DNA of 58,942 nt from Campylobacteraceae bacterium (GTDB taxonomy: Bacteria; Campylobacterota; Campylobacteria; Campylobacterales; Sulfurovaceae): positions 1 through 58,942 of the forward strand of contig JALVXC010000036.1 of the NCBI GenBank assembly GCA_027038275.1. Direction: 5' to 3'. A program made the translations under genes and the position numbers. The notes beneath the pieces were generated by a model that was given only the letters and a program-made list of their open reading frames with translations, was not told the DNA's origin and did no database searches. Positions 16,178 through 24,250 of the stretch are shown one piece after another (the stretch's first letter is position 1; each line of letters opens with the position of its first letter).

Positions 16178-17905
16178 GTGTCATTAGCATTAGCAAGAAA
16201 GTATCGCCCAGCAACATTTGATGATTTAATTGGTCAAGAGGCTGTTGCTCAAACCCTCTCTATGGCATTAGAGAGTGACCGACTTTCACATGCTTATTTA
16301 TTTTCAGGTCTTAGAGGTTCAGGTAAAACTTCTACAGCTCGTATCTTTGCTAAAGCACTTCTTTGTGAAAAGGGAACAACATCTCACCCTTGTGGAGTCT
16401 GTGAACACTGTGTAATGGCACTAGAGTCACGACACATGGACATTGTAGAGATGGATGCAGCCTCAAACCGTAAAATAGATGATATTAGAGAACTAATAGA
16501 GCATACAAAATATAAACCATCTACAGCACGATATAAAATCTTTATTATAGATGAGGTTCATATGTTGACTAAAGAGGCTTTTAATGCCTTGTTAAAGACC
16601 CTAGAAGAGCCTCCATCTTATGTTAAGTTTATCTTGGCTACAACTGACCCTCTAAAGCTTCCTGCAACTATTTTAAGTCGTACTCAACACTTTAGATTTA
16701 GAAATATTCCTCAATCGGTCGTTGCAAAACATTTAGCACATATCTTAAACCTAGAGGGTATTGAGTATGAGCCAAGTGCATTAGAGATTATTGCTCGTTC
16801 AGGTGCAGGGTCGGTGCGTGACTCTTTAACCCTTTTAGACCAAGCGATTGTCTACTCTAAGAACTTTGTTAGTGTATCAACAGTTACAAATATGTTAGGG
16901 ATTATTGAGCCATCAATCTTAGAGGAGCTGGTTAACTATGTTTTAGAGAGAAATCAAAAAGAAGTTTTAGCCTTTATTAATTCTGCTGTGGAGTTTGAAG
17001 CACAAATGGTTATAGATGAGTTGATGCTCTACTTGAAAGAGATACTTCTTAGTGGTTCACAGCAGATTGCACCTATGGTTATTGAGCGTTTTTTTAGAAT
17101 ATTAGCAGAGTCAAAATCACTTCTTAATATGGGGGCAGATGGTCAGTTTGTTCTTTCGTTAACTCTCTTTAAGATGATGGAGGCGTTGCAGATAAAAGAT
17201 ATTGATGGAATGATTCGCACTTTAGAGCAGGAGCTTTCAGGGGTACAAATCTCAACTGAACCTGTAGCAAAAGTAGAAAAAAAGGTTATAGAAGAGAGAG
17301 TAGAGCCTGAACCTATTGAAGAAACAATTATTGAAGAGCCAGTTACTCCAGAACCTATTATAGAGAAACCTCTTGACAAAGGTGCTAAGCTCTTTGAATC
17401 ACTTATAGATAAGATGTACGATAGAAACTATGAGCTTGGTGAGTGTTTTAAGTATAGCATTGAGTATATCTCTTTTGAGAACAATCTTTTAACTTGGGAG
17501 TCCTCTGCAACATCAGAACAGAAGAGTCTGCTAAAGAACAACTGGATGATGATTCGTACATTTGTTCATGAGATTTTTGGTTATGAGACCAAAATTAAAA
17601 ATCTCTCAAAGGAGTTGCCCTCCTCAGTAGATGTATCTGAATCTAATACTACGGAATCGGAGTGTTTACACCTGAACAACTCTATAGAAGAACCCATCTC
17701 TATGATAGAAGATGAGGTATTAAATCAGCCAGTTGTTAAGCAAGAAGAGGAGATGCCTATGAAGAGTTCATGTGTTGCTCCTGATGATGGTGGAGTAGAG
17801 TCAGCAAAAGAGAAAGATGAGAGAACCATCTTAGATGAACCGATGGTTGCTAAAGCGTTGGAGTTGTTTGCTCCTAAGAAAGTAAGAGTTAAACGGAAAG
17901 GATAG
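16178..17905 (+). CDS. dnaX: DNA polymerase III subunits gamma/tau, DnaX
   Basis: The clamp-loader ATPase of the replicase. The 575 residues contain the AAA+ region with Walker A GLRGSGKTSTA, a four-Cys zinc module (CEKGTTSHPCGVCEHC), Walker B IDEVHML and the sensor motif SRTQHFRF. A central helical domain and a Glu/Pro/Val-rich linker (about 365-400) lead to a tau-like C-terminal part. The start is GTG, six bases after a GAGGA ribosome site (an out-of-frame ATG overlaps it). In the linker an in-phase A AAA AAG heptamer could give a short gamma-like product by -1 frameshifting (see the separate entry). An 8-base gap separates it from the next gene. Confidence 0.96.
   Translation: MSLALARKYRPATFDDLIGQEAVAQTLSMALESDRLSHAYLFSGLRGSGKTSTARIFAKALLCEKGTTSHPCGVCEHCVMALESRHMDIVEMDAASNRKIDDIRELIEHTKYKPSTARYKIFIIDEVHMLTKEAFNALLKTLEEPPSYVKFILATTDPLKLPATILSRTQHFRFRNIPQSVVAKHLAHILNLEGIEYEPSALEIIARSGAGSVRDSLTLLDQAIVYSKNFVSVSTVTNMLGIIEPSILEELVNYVLERNQKEVLAFINSAVEFEAQMVIDELMLYLKEILLSGSQQIAPMVIERFFRILAESKSLLNMGADGQFVLSLTLFKMMEALQIKDIDGMIRTLEQELSGVQISTEPVAKVEKKVIEERVEPEPIEETIIEEPVTPEPIIEKPLDKGAKLFESLIDKMYDRNYELGECFKYSIEYISFENNLLTWESSATSEQKSLLKNNWMMIRTFVHEIFGYETKIKNLSKELPSSVDVSESNTTESECLHLNNSIEEPISMIEDEVLNQPVVKQEEEMPMKSSCVAPDDGGVESAKEKDERTILDEPMVAKALELFAPKKVRVKRKG
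17278..17310 (+). promoter_or_regulatory. Possible programmed -1 frameshift site in dnaX
   Basis: A AAA AAG occurs in phase with the dnaX frame at 17278-17284, the same heptamer and phase as the known Escherichia coli dnaX site. A -1 slip would add eight codons and end at TGA 17308-17310, giving a product of about 376 residues that keeps the ATPase and collar domains. No strong stimulatory stem-loop is visible right after it. Confidence 0.5.
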
Positions 17906-17913
17906 ATTAAAAA

Positions 17914-18189
17914 ATGACTCAAGAAGCAAAAGTAGAAAAATTTGAACAGGAGTTACTTCCAAAGGTAAAAGATGCCTTTGTAGAGGTGATGAACTATATA
18001 GAAGAGAAAAAGTTACCATCTGCCTATGCTGTCTGTTTGAGTAGTTATGTTGAGAACTTTGTAACAGGTAAAGCCCTAAAGTGGAAAGAGCATTGCGAAG
18101 AGTATGGTGTAGAGATGGATTTTGCCGAGTTAAAAGAGGCACTAGAGAAGATAGAGAGTTTAGATGAACACCTTAAAGAGTTTGCATAA
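17914..18189 (+). CDS. Unknown 91-residue helical protein between dnaX and coaX
   Basis: A small, charged, all-helical protein (KFEQELLPKVKDAFVEVMNYIEEKKL..., ending LDEHLKEFA) without signal peptide or metal motif. It follows dnaX by 8 bases and precedes coaX by 3, so all are probably one operon. No family is recognised. Confidence 0.75.
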   Translation: MTQEAKVEKFEQELLPKVKDAFVEVMNYIEEKKLPSAYAVCLSSYVENFVTGKALKWKEHCEEYGVEMDFAELKEALEKIESLDEHLKEFA

Positions 18190-18192
18190 CCA

Positions 18193-18819
18193 ATGCTTCT
18201 AGCAGATATAGGAAACAGTAGAGTACATATCTATAATGGTGATGAGGTTGTCCATCTCTCTCATCAAGAGGCAATCAAGCAGTATGGCAACCAAGAGTTA
18301 AAATACATTACCGTAAAACATCAACTCAAAGAGCAGTTAGAGAGCCTAGATAAGTGGAAAAATATCTCTGAGCTTATGCAGATAGAGGGGCAGTACTCAA
18401 CTATGGGCATTGACCGTAAAGCTTTATGTCTCTCTCATAAAAGTGGCATATTTGTTAGTGCAGGTTCAGCTATTACTGTTGATGTGGTAGAGGAGGGTAG
18501 ATACCTTGGTGGTTTTCTGCTTCCAGGGTTAAGAGCTTATATAGATGCTTATGCTTCTATATCTCCTGCATTAAAAACAGAACTAAATCCACAAATATCT
18601 CTAAATGAGTTAGCTAAAACAACCCAAGATGCAATAAGTTTTGGTATAATCGCCTCCATAAAAACGCTTATAGAGAAACATCAATCCAACAGACAACTCT
18701 ATATAACAGGTGGTGATGGTAAGTTGCTAAGTCAATTTTTTACCAATGCCATTTTTGATGAGACGCTTATTTTTCAGGGTATGAAAAATGCGATAAGAAA
18801 GGATATAACCAATGTCTAA
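18193..18819 (+). CDS. coaX: Type III pantothenate kinase CoaX
   Basis: Phosphorylates pantothenate in the first step of coenzyme A synthesis. Residues show the ASKHA-fold phosphate motif (LADIGNSRVHIY), the substrate motif (GIDRKALCL) and the second nucleotide motif (SAGSAITVDVVEEGRYLGGFLLPGL). The C-terminal adenosine motif (YITGGDGKLL) is also present. At 208 residues it is shorter than the common 250-260, as usual in epsilonproteobacteria. The coenzyme A made here would also be the donor for carrier-protein activation of the NRPS further on. It overlaps the next gene by 8 bases. Confidence 0.93.
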   Translation: MLLADIGNSRVHIYNGDEVVHLSHQEAIKQYGNQELKYITVKHQLKEQLESLDKWKNISELMQIEGQYSTMGIDRKALCLSHKSGIFVSAGSAITVDVVEEGRYLGGFLLPGLRAYIDAYASISPALKTELNPQISLNELAKTTQDAISFGIIASIKTLIEKHQSNRQLYITGGDGKLLSQFFTNAIFDETLIFQGMKNAIRKDITNV

Positions 18820-19510
18820 CGCCCTAGACCTTTACGCCAAAGTAGAAGACCTTTTAGGAGTCAATGAGGTAACTCCTATTTTAAATGAGTATTACTATGA
18901 AGCCTTAGAGAAGATAGAGTTTAAGAGTCTACTAGATGTAGGTTGTGGTTCAGGTGGTTTCTTAGCACAAATCTCTAAACTCTACCCAAATGTTAAAGCA
19001 AAGGGCATAGACCTTAGCAGTGTTATGGTTGAGATGACAAAGAAAAAAGGGCTAAATGCAGAGTGTATAGACCTATGTAAAGTAGAAGAGACGTATGAGG
19101 TTATTACAGCTATTTTTGACATGGTAAACTATTTAGACGCAAAAAATATTAAACGCTTTTTTCGTTGTGTAGAGGAGAGACTTGAAAAGGGTGGACACTT
19201 TATCTGTGACATCAACACACTCTATGCTTTTAAAGTCATAGCTGCTGGTTCATACATAAAAGATGGCAATGACCGTTTTGTTACTATAGATTCAGACTAT
19301 GTTGAGGAGGATAGAGAGTATTTTATGGATTTTACACTTTTTGAAAAAGAGGGTGAGTGTTTTAAGAAGTCACAAGACTCCATTACCCAATACTTCTACA
19401 CCGTACCAGAGATTCAGAAGCTAACTAAGATGAAGTTGGTCTCTAAGACAGCAATTTCAATCTATAGTCATGAGTCTGAGAAGTATTTTTTGGTTTTTAA
19501 AAAGTTATGA
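18812..19510 (+). CDS. Class I SAM-dependent methyltransferase, substrate unknown
   Basis: A 232-residue protein with the SAM-binding motif I (LLDVGCGSGGFLAQI), an acidic end of strand 2 (AKGIDLSSVMVEMTKKKG) and motif IV-like AIFDMVNYL. The C-terminal part (HFICDINTLYAF, DREYFMDFTLFEKEGE) is typical of the small-molecule methyltransferases in this broad family. The target cannot be read from the sequence. The start overlaps the coaX stop by 8 bases, and the 3' end overlaps convergent nspC by 6 bases. Confidence 0.88.
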   Translation: MSNALDLYAKVEDLLGVNEVTPILNEYYYEALEKIEFKSLLDVGCGSGGFLAQISKLYPNVKAKGIDLSSVMVEMTKKKGLNAECIDLCKVEETYEVITAIFDMVNYLDAKNIKRFFRCVEERLEKGGHFICDINTLYAFKVIAAGSYIKDGNDRFVTIDSDYVEEDREYFMDFTLFEKEGECFKKSQDSITQYFYTVPEIQKLTKMKLVSKTAISIYSHESEKYFLVFKKL

Positions 19511-20635
19511 CAACCTATCCCGAAAATCCTCATACCCAAACTCTTTAACAATCTCAATAGAACCATCTAGCCTTTTAATAGCAATACTAGGTAGAGCAAT
19601 ACCATTAAAAGTAGTTGCCTTTACCATAGTGTAGTGCATTTGGTCTTCAAAAACAATCTTGTCACCAATCTGTAGAGGTTTATCAAAAGAGTAATCCCCC
19701 ATAATATCACCTGCTAAACAGGTGTTTCCTGCTACTCTATAGGTATAAGCCTTCTCTCCTACCTCTCCAGCTCCTCTAATGTCAGCACGATAGGGCATAA
19801 TGATAGTATCAGGCATATGAGCCTCTGCTGATGTATCTAAGATAGCAATCTTTATGCCATTGTCTACAATGTCTAGTACAGAGGCTACAAGTGTTCCTGT
19901 CTGCCACCCTACAGCCTCCCCTGGTTCTAGGTAGAGTTGTAGGTTTGGGTATTTGGCTTGAAACTTCTTAAGAAGCTCAATAAGTTTTTCTATGTTGTAA
20001 CCTTTTTTGGTAATGTGGTGACCTCCACCAAAGTTAACCCACTTTAGTTTAGGTAAAAACTCTCTAAACTTCTCCTCAAAAGCCTCTAAGACCTTTTCTA
20101 GTGCAAAGCTATCTTGTTCACAAAGAGCATGGAAGTGAAGCCCCTCTATACTATTTCCAATTTCACTTTTAAGTAATCTATCAAAATTAGCAACAGTTAT
20201 CCCCAATCTTGAATAGAGACCACAAGGATTATAAAGTTCTACAGGAGCTTCTGAGTACTCAGGATTTACACGAATACCCAAAGAGAGGTTAGGGTTCAAG
20301 CTCTTTGCCAAAGCTCCAAAACGCTCAAATTGAGAAGAGGAGTTAAAGACTAAATGGTTAGAGATAGTTGCTATTGGCTCTATCTCCTCCTCTTTAAAAG
20401 CAGGGCTGTAGGTGTGTAGCTCTTTTTTAAACTTCTCATTAGACAACTTAGCCTCATTAAGTCCAGAGGCACAACAGCCATCTAGGTACTTTGAGACAAG
20501 CTCAAAACTTTGCCAAAGTGCGTAACCCTTTAGTGCTAAGAGTATCTTTACTCCTGTTTGCTTTTTTATATGGGCTAGGGTTTTTAGGTTTTTTTCTAGT
20601 AGTTTTTCTTCTAATAGCCAGTATGGGGTTTTCAT
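19505..20635 (-). CDS. nspC: Carboxynorspermidine/carboxyspermidine decarboxylase NspC
   Basis: PLP enzyme of the alternative spermidine pathway that decarboxylates carboxyspermidine or carboxynorspermidine. It has the alanine-racemase fold with the PLP lysine in LLALKGYALW. Other family signatures are FHALCEQDSFAL, WVNFGGGHHITKKGY, YLEPGEAVGW and GNTCLAGDIMGDY. I chose the ATG at 20635 (376 residues, MKTPYWLLEEK). It has a Shine-Dalgarno AGGA at the right distance and starts at the conserved part; an ATG 21 bases upstream (20656) has no ribosome site. Upstream there is a GTGTAGA/TCTACAC hairpin and a REPIN-like element. Confidence 0.93.
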   Translation of the reverse strand: MKTPYWLLEEKLLEKNLKTLAHIKKQTGVKILLALKGYALWQSFELVSKYLDGCCASGLNEAKLSNEKFKKELHTYSPAFKEEEIEPIATISNHLVFNSSSQFERFGALAKSLNPNLSLGIRVNPEYSEAPVELYNPCGLYSRLGITVANFDRLLKSEIGNSIEGLHFHALCEQDSFALEKVLEAFEEKFREFLPKLKWVNFGGGHHITKKGYNIEKLIELLKKFQAKYPNLQLYLEPGEAVGWQTGTLVASVLDIVDNGIKIAILDTSAEAHMPDTIIMPYRADIRGAGEVGEKAYTYRVAGNTCLAGDIMGDYSFDKPLQIGDKIVFEDQMHYTMVKATTFNGIALPSIAIKRLDGSIEIVKEFGYEDFRDRLS

Positions 20636-20661
20636 AGAGGGTGTCCTATTATTCATTACTT

Positions 20662-20686
20662 GTAGGGTGTAGACCCCGTCTACACC
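20662..20686 (+). repeat. Second-family palindrome, left flank of REPIN 3
   Basis: A 25-base unit starting GTAGGGTGTAGA, with hairpin GTGTAGA-CCCCG-TCTACAC (20667-20685). It is 21/25 identical to the reverse complement of 20839-20863, so the pair flanks REPIN-like element 3 as an inverted repeat. Stem positions differ in a compensatory way (A-T versus T-A). Confidence 0.7.
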
Positions 20687-20723
20687 GTGTTATGAATGTT
20701 TAAAATTCAATTTACATTTTAGA

Positions 20724-20833
20724 CTCGTTCCCAACGTCCACGTTGGGAATACATATTGGAAGTTAATTTACAAAAAAACTCTGTTTAATAAAATAACTCT
20801 CTTATTCATTCCCACCGAGACGGTGGGAACGAG
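20724..20833. repeat. REPIN-like element 3
   Basis: A 110-base element bounded by CTCG and CGAG, with hairpins TTCCCAACG-TCCA-CGTTGGGAA (20728-20749) and TTCCCACCG-AGA-CGGTGGGAA (20809-20829). It has the same direction as element 2. The spacer is AT-rich and differs from those of the other copies. Confidence 0.85.
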
Positions 20834-20838
20834 ATAAT

Positions 20839-20863
20839 GGTGTAGTTGGGGACTACATCCTAC
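20839..20863 (-). repeat. Second-family palindrome, right flank of REPIN 3
   Basis: Inverted partner of 20662-20686 with stem TGTAGT / ACTACA (20841-20846 / 20852-20857). It lies three bases from the stop of the FmdE-like gene, where it may also act as a transcription stop. Confidence 0.65.
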
Positions 20864-20865
20864 GA

Positions 20866-21459
20866 TTATGAAACTGTAGCAACTTTGTCTATATTGTCAA
20901 AAATAGCCTTAACTCTCTCTTGCCAAAGCTCTCCAAACTCTTTTTTCTCTTCGCTAGAAGCGACTCCTTGCATAAGTTTACCCATAAGCTCTTGCATTTT
21001 TGGGTTGCCTCCAATACTACTTGGGTCATAGTTGACGGTTACACTTTTACCTGTGTCTAGTCGTTTAAACTCCATTTGAGCAGGAATATCTGCACCAAAC
21101 TCCATAAGGTTGTTTCTTGCAAATTTACCATTTAGCCCTTTAAAGCCTGAATGCTCTGTTGCTCCTGTAATCTGTGTAACTACATTAGCAATAACACCTG
21201 CAACACCCTCTAGTGGGTTACTTTTAAAACGTACATAGATATTACCTCTAATTGGAGTCTCATCTTGGTAGAGTGCCTCTAGGGCTTTTAGTGTACTAAT
21301 ATAAGCACCAGAGACAGTAGGGCAGGAGTGACCTGCTGATTTTACAATATCTAAGTAGCTAAACTCTACTATTCCATCTTCAAAAGTCCCTAAAAAATCA
21401 GAGAGTGGGTCTTGTAGTTTAATTGTTGGTGTGTTATCGAAAAAATTTGGGTATTTCAT
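20866..21459 (-). CDS. FmdE-like protein, second of a tandem pair
   Basis: A 197-residue soluble protein paralogous to the upstream gene. Both start with YPxFFxxxPTIKLQDPL and carry the motif AGHSCPxVxGAY. This matches the His-Cys metal-binding start of FmdE-family proteins (subunit E of formylmethanofuran dehydrogenase and relatives), although no other methanofuran-pathway gene is present. The real role in this group is unknown; a molybdenum or other metal-linked redox role is only suggested by the family name. It has no signal peptide. It follows the first copy by 9 bases and is probably in the same transcript. Confidence 0.7.
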   Translation of the reverse strand: MKYPNFFDNTPTIKLQDPLSDFLGTFEDGIVEFSYLDIVKSAGHSCPTVSGAYISTLKALEALYQDETPIRGNIYVRFKSNPLEGVAGVIANVVTQITGATEHSGFKGLNGKFARNNLMEFGADIPAQMEFKRLDTGKSVTVNYDPSSIGGNPKMQELMGKLMQGVASSEEKKEFGELWQERVKAIFDNIDKVATVS

Positions 21460-21468
21460 GGTTATCCT

Positions 21469-22074
21469 TTATAGTTCTATAATTTTAATGACATCAGCAG
21501 CATGATTAAAAATCTTCTCCACACGCTGTTGCCAAAGTACTTCAAACTCTATCTCTTCACTAGAAGTTGCCTCACCATTAAGAACTTTGCTCATAAGCAC
21601 ATCTTGTTTTGGGTCAATGGGAATAGAGTCTAAATCATATTGTGCAATAACCTCTTTTTGGTTATCGAGTCTTTTATATCGTATATCTCCTTTAAACTTC
21701 TCATTAAACTTTAATTTTTCAATACGACTAAATTTCCCCTCTACACCTCTAAATCCAAGTTGTAGAGTTGCTCCTGTAATATGGCTTGTAACATCTGCCA
21801 TAACAGAGGTAATATCATCTGTAAGGTCTTTGTTGAAGCTAACTTCAATCTCTCCCCTAACTGGAAGTTTATCTTTGTATAGTGCTTTTAAAGCTCGAAG
21901 AGTCATAAGGTAAGCCCCTGTTACGTCAGGACAGGAGTGACCTGCATTTTTAGTAATCTCTAAGTAGTTAAACTCTACAACTCCGTCTTGAAAAGTTCCT
22001 AAAAATTTTTGTAGTGGGTCTTGAAGCTTAATAGTGGGGCGTGTTTTAAAAAAGGTTGGGTAGTTAAGAATCAT
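21469..22074 (-). CDS. FmdE-like protein, first of a tandem pair
   Basis: A 201-residue paralogue of the next gene, with motif NAGHSCPDVTGAYLMTLRAL at about residues 40-59 and conserved KLPVRGEIEVSF. The overall identity between the two copies is moderate, so the duplication is old. The promoter shows an FNR box with ideal spacing to a perfect -10 (see entry), so the pair should be induced when oxygen is low, together with nap. Function is not established. Confidence 0.7.
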   Translation of the reverse strand: MILNYPTFFKTRPTIKLQDPLQKFLGTFQDGVVEFNYLEITKNAGHSCPDVTGAYLMTLRALKALYKDKLPVRGEIEVSFNKDLTDDITSVMADVTSHITGATLQLGFRGVEGKFSRIEKLKFNEKFKGDIRYKRLDNQKEVIAQYDLDSIPIDPKQDVLMSKVLNGEATSSEEIEFEVLWQQRVEKIFNHAADVIKIIEL

Positions 22075-22097
22075 TCTATTTCCTTAATAGAAGTAAA

Positions 22098-22146
22098 TTT
22101 GACGATTATAGTTTAAAATATAGTTTAAAATCTTGATTTGGGTCAA
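22098..22146 (-). promoter_or_regulatory. FNR-type class II promoter of the FmdE-like pair
   Basis: The box TTGAC-CCAA-ATCAA (minus strand, 22146-22133) has one mismatch to TTGAT-N4-ATCAA. A perfect TATAAT lies at 22110-22105, exactly at -12 to -7 if the box is centred at -41.5, with a predicted start at 22098. The geometry is identical to the napA promoter. Confidence 0.72.
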
Positions 22147-22219
22147 GATTAAAATAGTAAATCTAATCTCAATAGATAATAATTTTTGATATTATATCGA
22201 AAAAATAAAAAGAGAGCTA

Positions 22220-23155
22220 ATGAAAAACACCCCACACATACCCGTACTACTAAACGAAGTCCTAGATGGATTTTCCAATATAAAAGAGGGTTATTTTGTA
22301 GATTGTACGCTTGGGTATGCAGGTCATAGTGAAGCGATGTTAGAGCGTTATAGTCATATAAAACATATTGGTATAGACAGAGATGATGAGGCTTTGGCTT
22401 TCTCTAAAGCAAGATTAGAGCCATTTAAAGAGCGTTCTACACTCTATAAGGGAACATTTGCAAATACTCTACCAACTCTTAAAGAGTCACCTATTACAGG
22501 TCTGTTAGCAGACTTTGGGGTTTCATCTTTGCAACTAGACAAGATGGAGCGTGGTTTTTCGTTTGAGAGTGAAACTTTAGATATGCGAATGGACTCAACA
22601 GCCAAGCTTTCAGCCTATGAGGTGGTCAATGAGTACCCACAAGATAAGCTAGAGTATATCTTAAACCACTATGGAGAGGTTAGAAACTATAAAAAGGTTG
22701 CCTCTGCTATTGTTCAGGCAAGAACTAAAGAGCTTATTAAGAGTGGTAAAGAGCTTTCAGATATTATCTGCTCTGTTACTCCTCGTGGTGGAAAGATACA
22801 CCCTGCAACTCTTGCTTTTCAAGCTATTCGTATAGAGGTCAACAACGAACTAGGGGAGATAGAGGCTCTTTTAGATGTGCTTGAAGAGAAGTTTAAAGAG
22901 GGTGAATTGAGTGAAGCAATTATCTCTTTGATTACTTTTCACTCTTTAGAGGACAGATTGGTAAAGAGTCGTTTTAAAAAGTGGGCAACCAAATGTATAT
23001 GTGACCCACAAGCTATGCGTTGTAGTTGTGGAAAAAACCATGAATTGGGTAAGATGTTGACACGAAAACCGATAGTTGCAACCAAAGAGGAGCTAAAAGT
23101 AAATGCTCGGTCGCGTTCGGCTAAGCTTAGGGTGTTTGTATTTAAAAAAGAGTAA
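22220..23155 (+). CDS. rsmH: 16S rRNA (cytosine1402-N4)-methyltransferase RsmH
   Basis: Methylates N4 of C1402 in the decoding centre of 16S rRNA. At 311 residues it has normal length, with the family start HIPVLLNEVL, SAM-binding FVDCTLGYAGHSEAML and LADFGVSSLQLD. Further signatures are RGFSFESETLDMRMD, HPATLAFQAIRIEVN and ISLITFHSLEDRLVK. The Cys cluster near the C-terminus (CICDPQAMRCSCGK) is common in this group. In many bacteria it starts the division/cell-wall cluster, but here it stands alone. Confidence 0.97.
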   Translation: MKNTPHIPVLLNEVLDGFSNIKEGYFVDCTLGYAGHSEAMLERYSHIKHIGIDRDDEALAFSKARLEPFKERSTLYKGTFANTLPTLKESPITGLLADFGVSSLQLDKMERGFSFESETLDMRMDSTAKLSAYEVVNEYPQDKLEYILNHYGEVRNYKKVASAIVQARTKELIKSGKELSDIICSVTPRGGKIHPATLAFQAIRIEVNNELGEIEALLDVLEEKFKEGELSEAIISLITFHSLEDRLVKSRFKKWATKCICDPQAMRCSCGKNHELGKMLTRKPIVATKEELKVNARSRSAKLRVFVFKKE

Positions 23156-23385
23156 TATAAGAGAGTGGAGGAGTTCTAAAATTTAAAAAGAAAGTGACAA
23201 TTTTGCCTTATCTAAAAATTAGATGAAAAGTTGTGAAAATAAATTTTAATTAGTTATGAAAATGTTGATTTTAAATAAAAAATACCCAATTTGTATAAAA
23301 ATATATTTTAAATAAATATTTTAAGTTATGATTTATATTATATATTATATAACTATTATACAAATGTAAAATAAAAAGGATTGAT

Positions 23386-23769
23386 ATGGAAAAGAGACAA
23401 CTTCTTAACTGTTCACTCTGCTCTTCTTTTATAGGTTTTGCAATGATTTTTGGAGGATGTTCAAACTCAAACTCAGACTCTAAACGTCATAAAACAGCAT
23501 TACATGTGGGTCATTTTGTAAGTGTATTTAAGAAAAAAGTCAAATACAAATGCGATAATAAAATGATTCTACTATCTAGTAATAATGAGTTTAAATGTAA
23601 CTCTTTTCCTATTGCTTTTTATTCAGACAATATTAAATTAGGAGAGATAAACTCAATTCATGAAGATGGATATGTCTTTCCTCAAGATATTATTGTAGTA
23701 GAAGAACCTAAGGTTATGTATAGTAGTAATGAACAGATGTTAGATATAGATAATATATTACCTAATTAA
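23386..23769 (+). CDS. Small predicted lipoprotein, unknown
   Basis: A 127-residue protein with a signal peptide that ends in a lipobox-like IFGGC (Cys about residue 25), so it is probably lipid-anchored. The first residues are atypical (Cys in LLNCSLCSSF). The mature part has an SN/SD-rich start and a short KKKVKYKCDNKM...NEFKCNSFPI segment with two cysteines that could form a disulphide. It is not recognised. A 230-base AT-rich leader precedes it, with a TATATTATAT-rich promoter-like stretch and the Shine-Dalgarno AAAAAGGATTG. Confidence 0.7.
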   Translation: MEKRQLLNCSLCSSFIGFAMIFGGCSNSNSDSKRHKTALHVGHFVSVFKKKVKYKCDNKMILLSSNNEFKCNSFPIAFYSDNIKLGEINSIHEDGYVFPQDIIVVEEPKVMYSSNEQMLDIDNILPN

Positions 23770-23775
23770 TCAAAA

Positions 23776-24127
<352 letters not shown>

Positions 24128-24212
24128 TTAGCCTTTTTTTTTAAGTATCTATGAGAATTTTAGCAAAATAGATTTAAAGTTATAAAGATATTATGGAGGA
24201 AAATAGAGTAGG

Positions 24213-24233
24213 GACAAGGCTTTTCACCTTGTC
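24213..24233. terminator. Hairpin downstream of the superoxide reductase gene
   Basis: The stem GACAAGG / CCTTGTC with a 7-base loop lies 18 bases after the stop of the minus-strand gene. The tail on the minus strand is only partly T-rich. Confidence 0.4.
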
Positions 24234-24250
24234 TTTAAGGGATAGTTTTG

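Noticed and set aside
20636-20656. Longer NspC start at 20656
   Set aside because: It has no ribosome site and adds seven residues before the conserved start; ATG 20635 has AGGA at the right distance.
5627-20833. CRISPR repeats
   Set aside because: The repeats are palindromic pairs at widely spaced intergenic sites, without regular spacers or cas genes.
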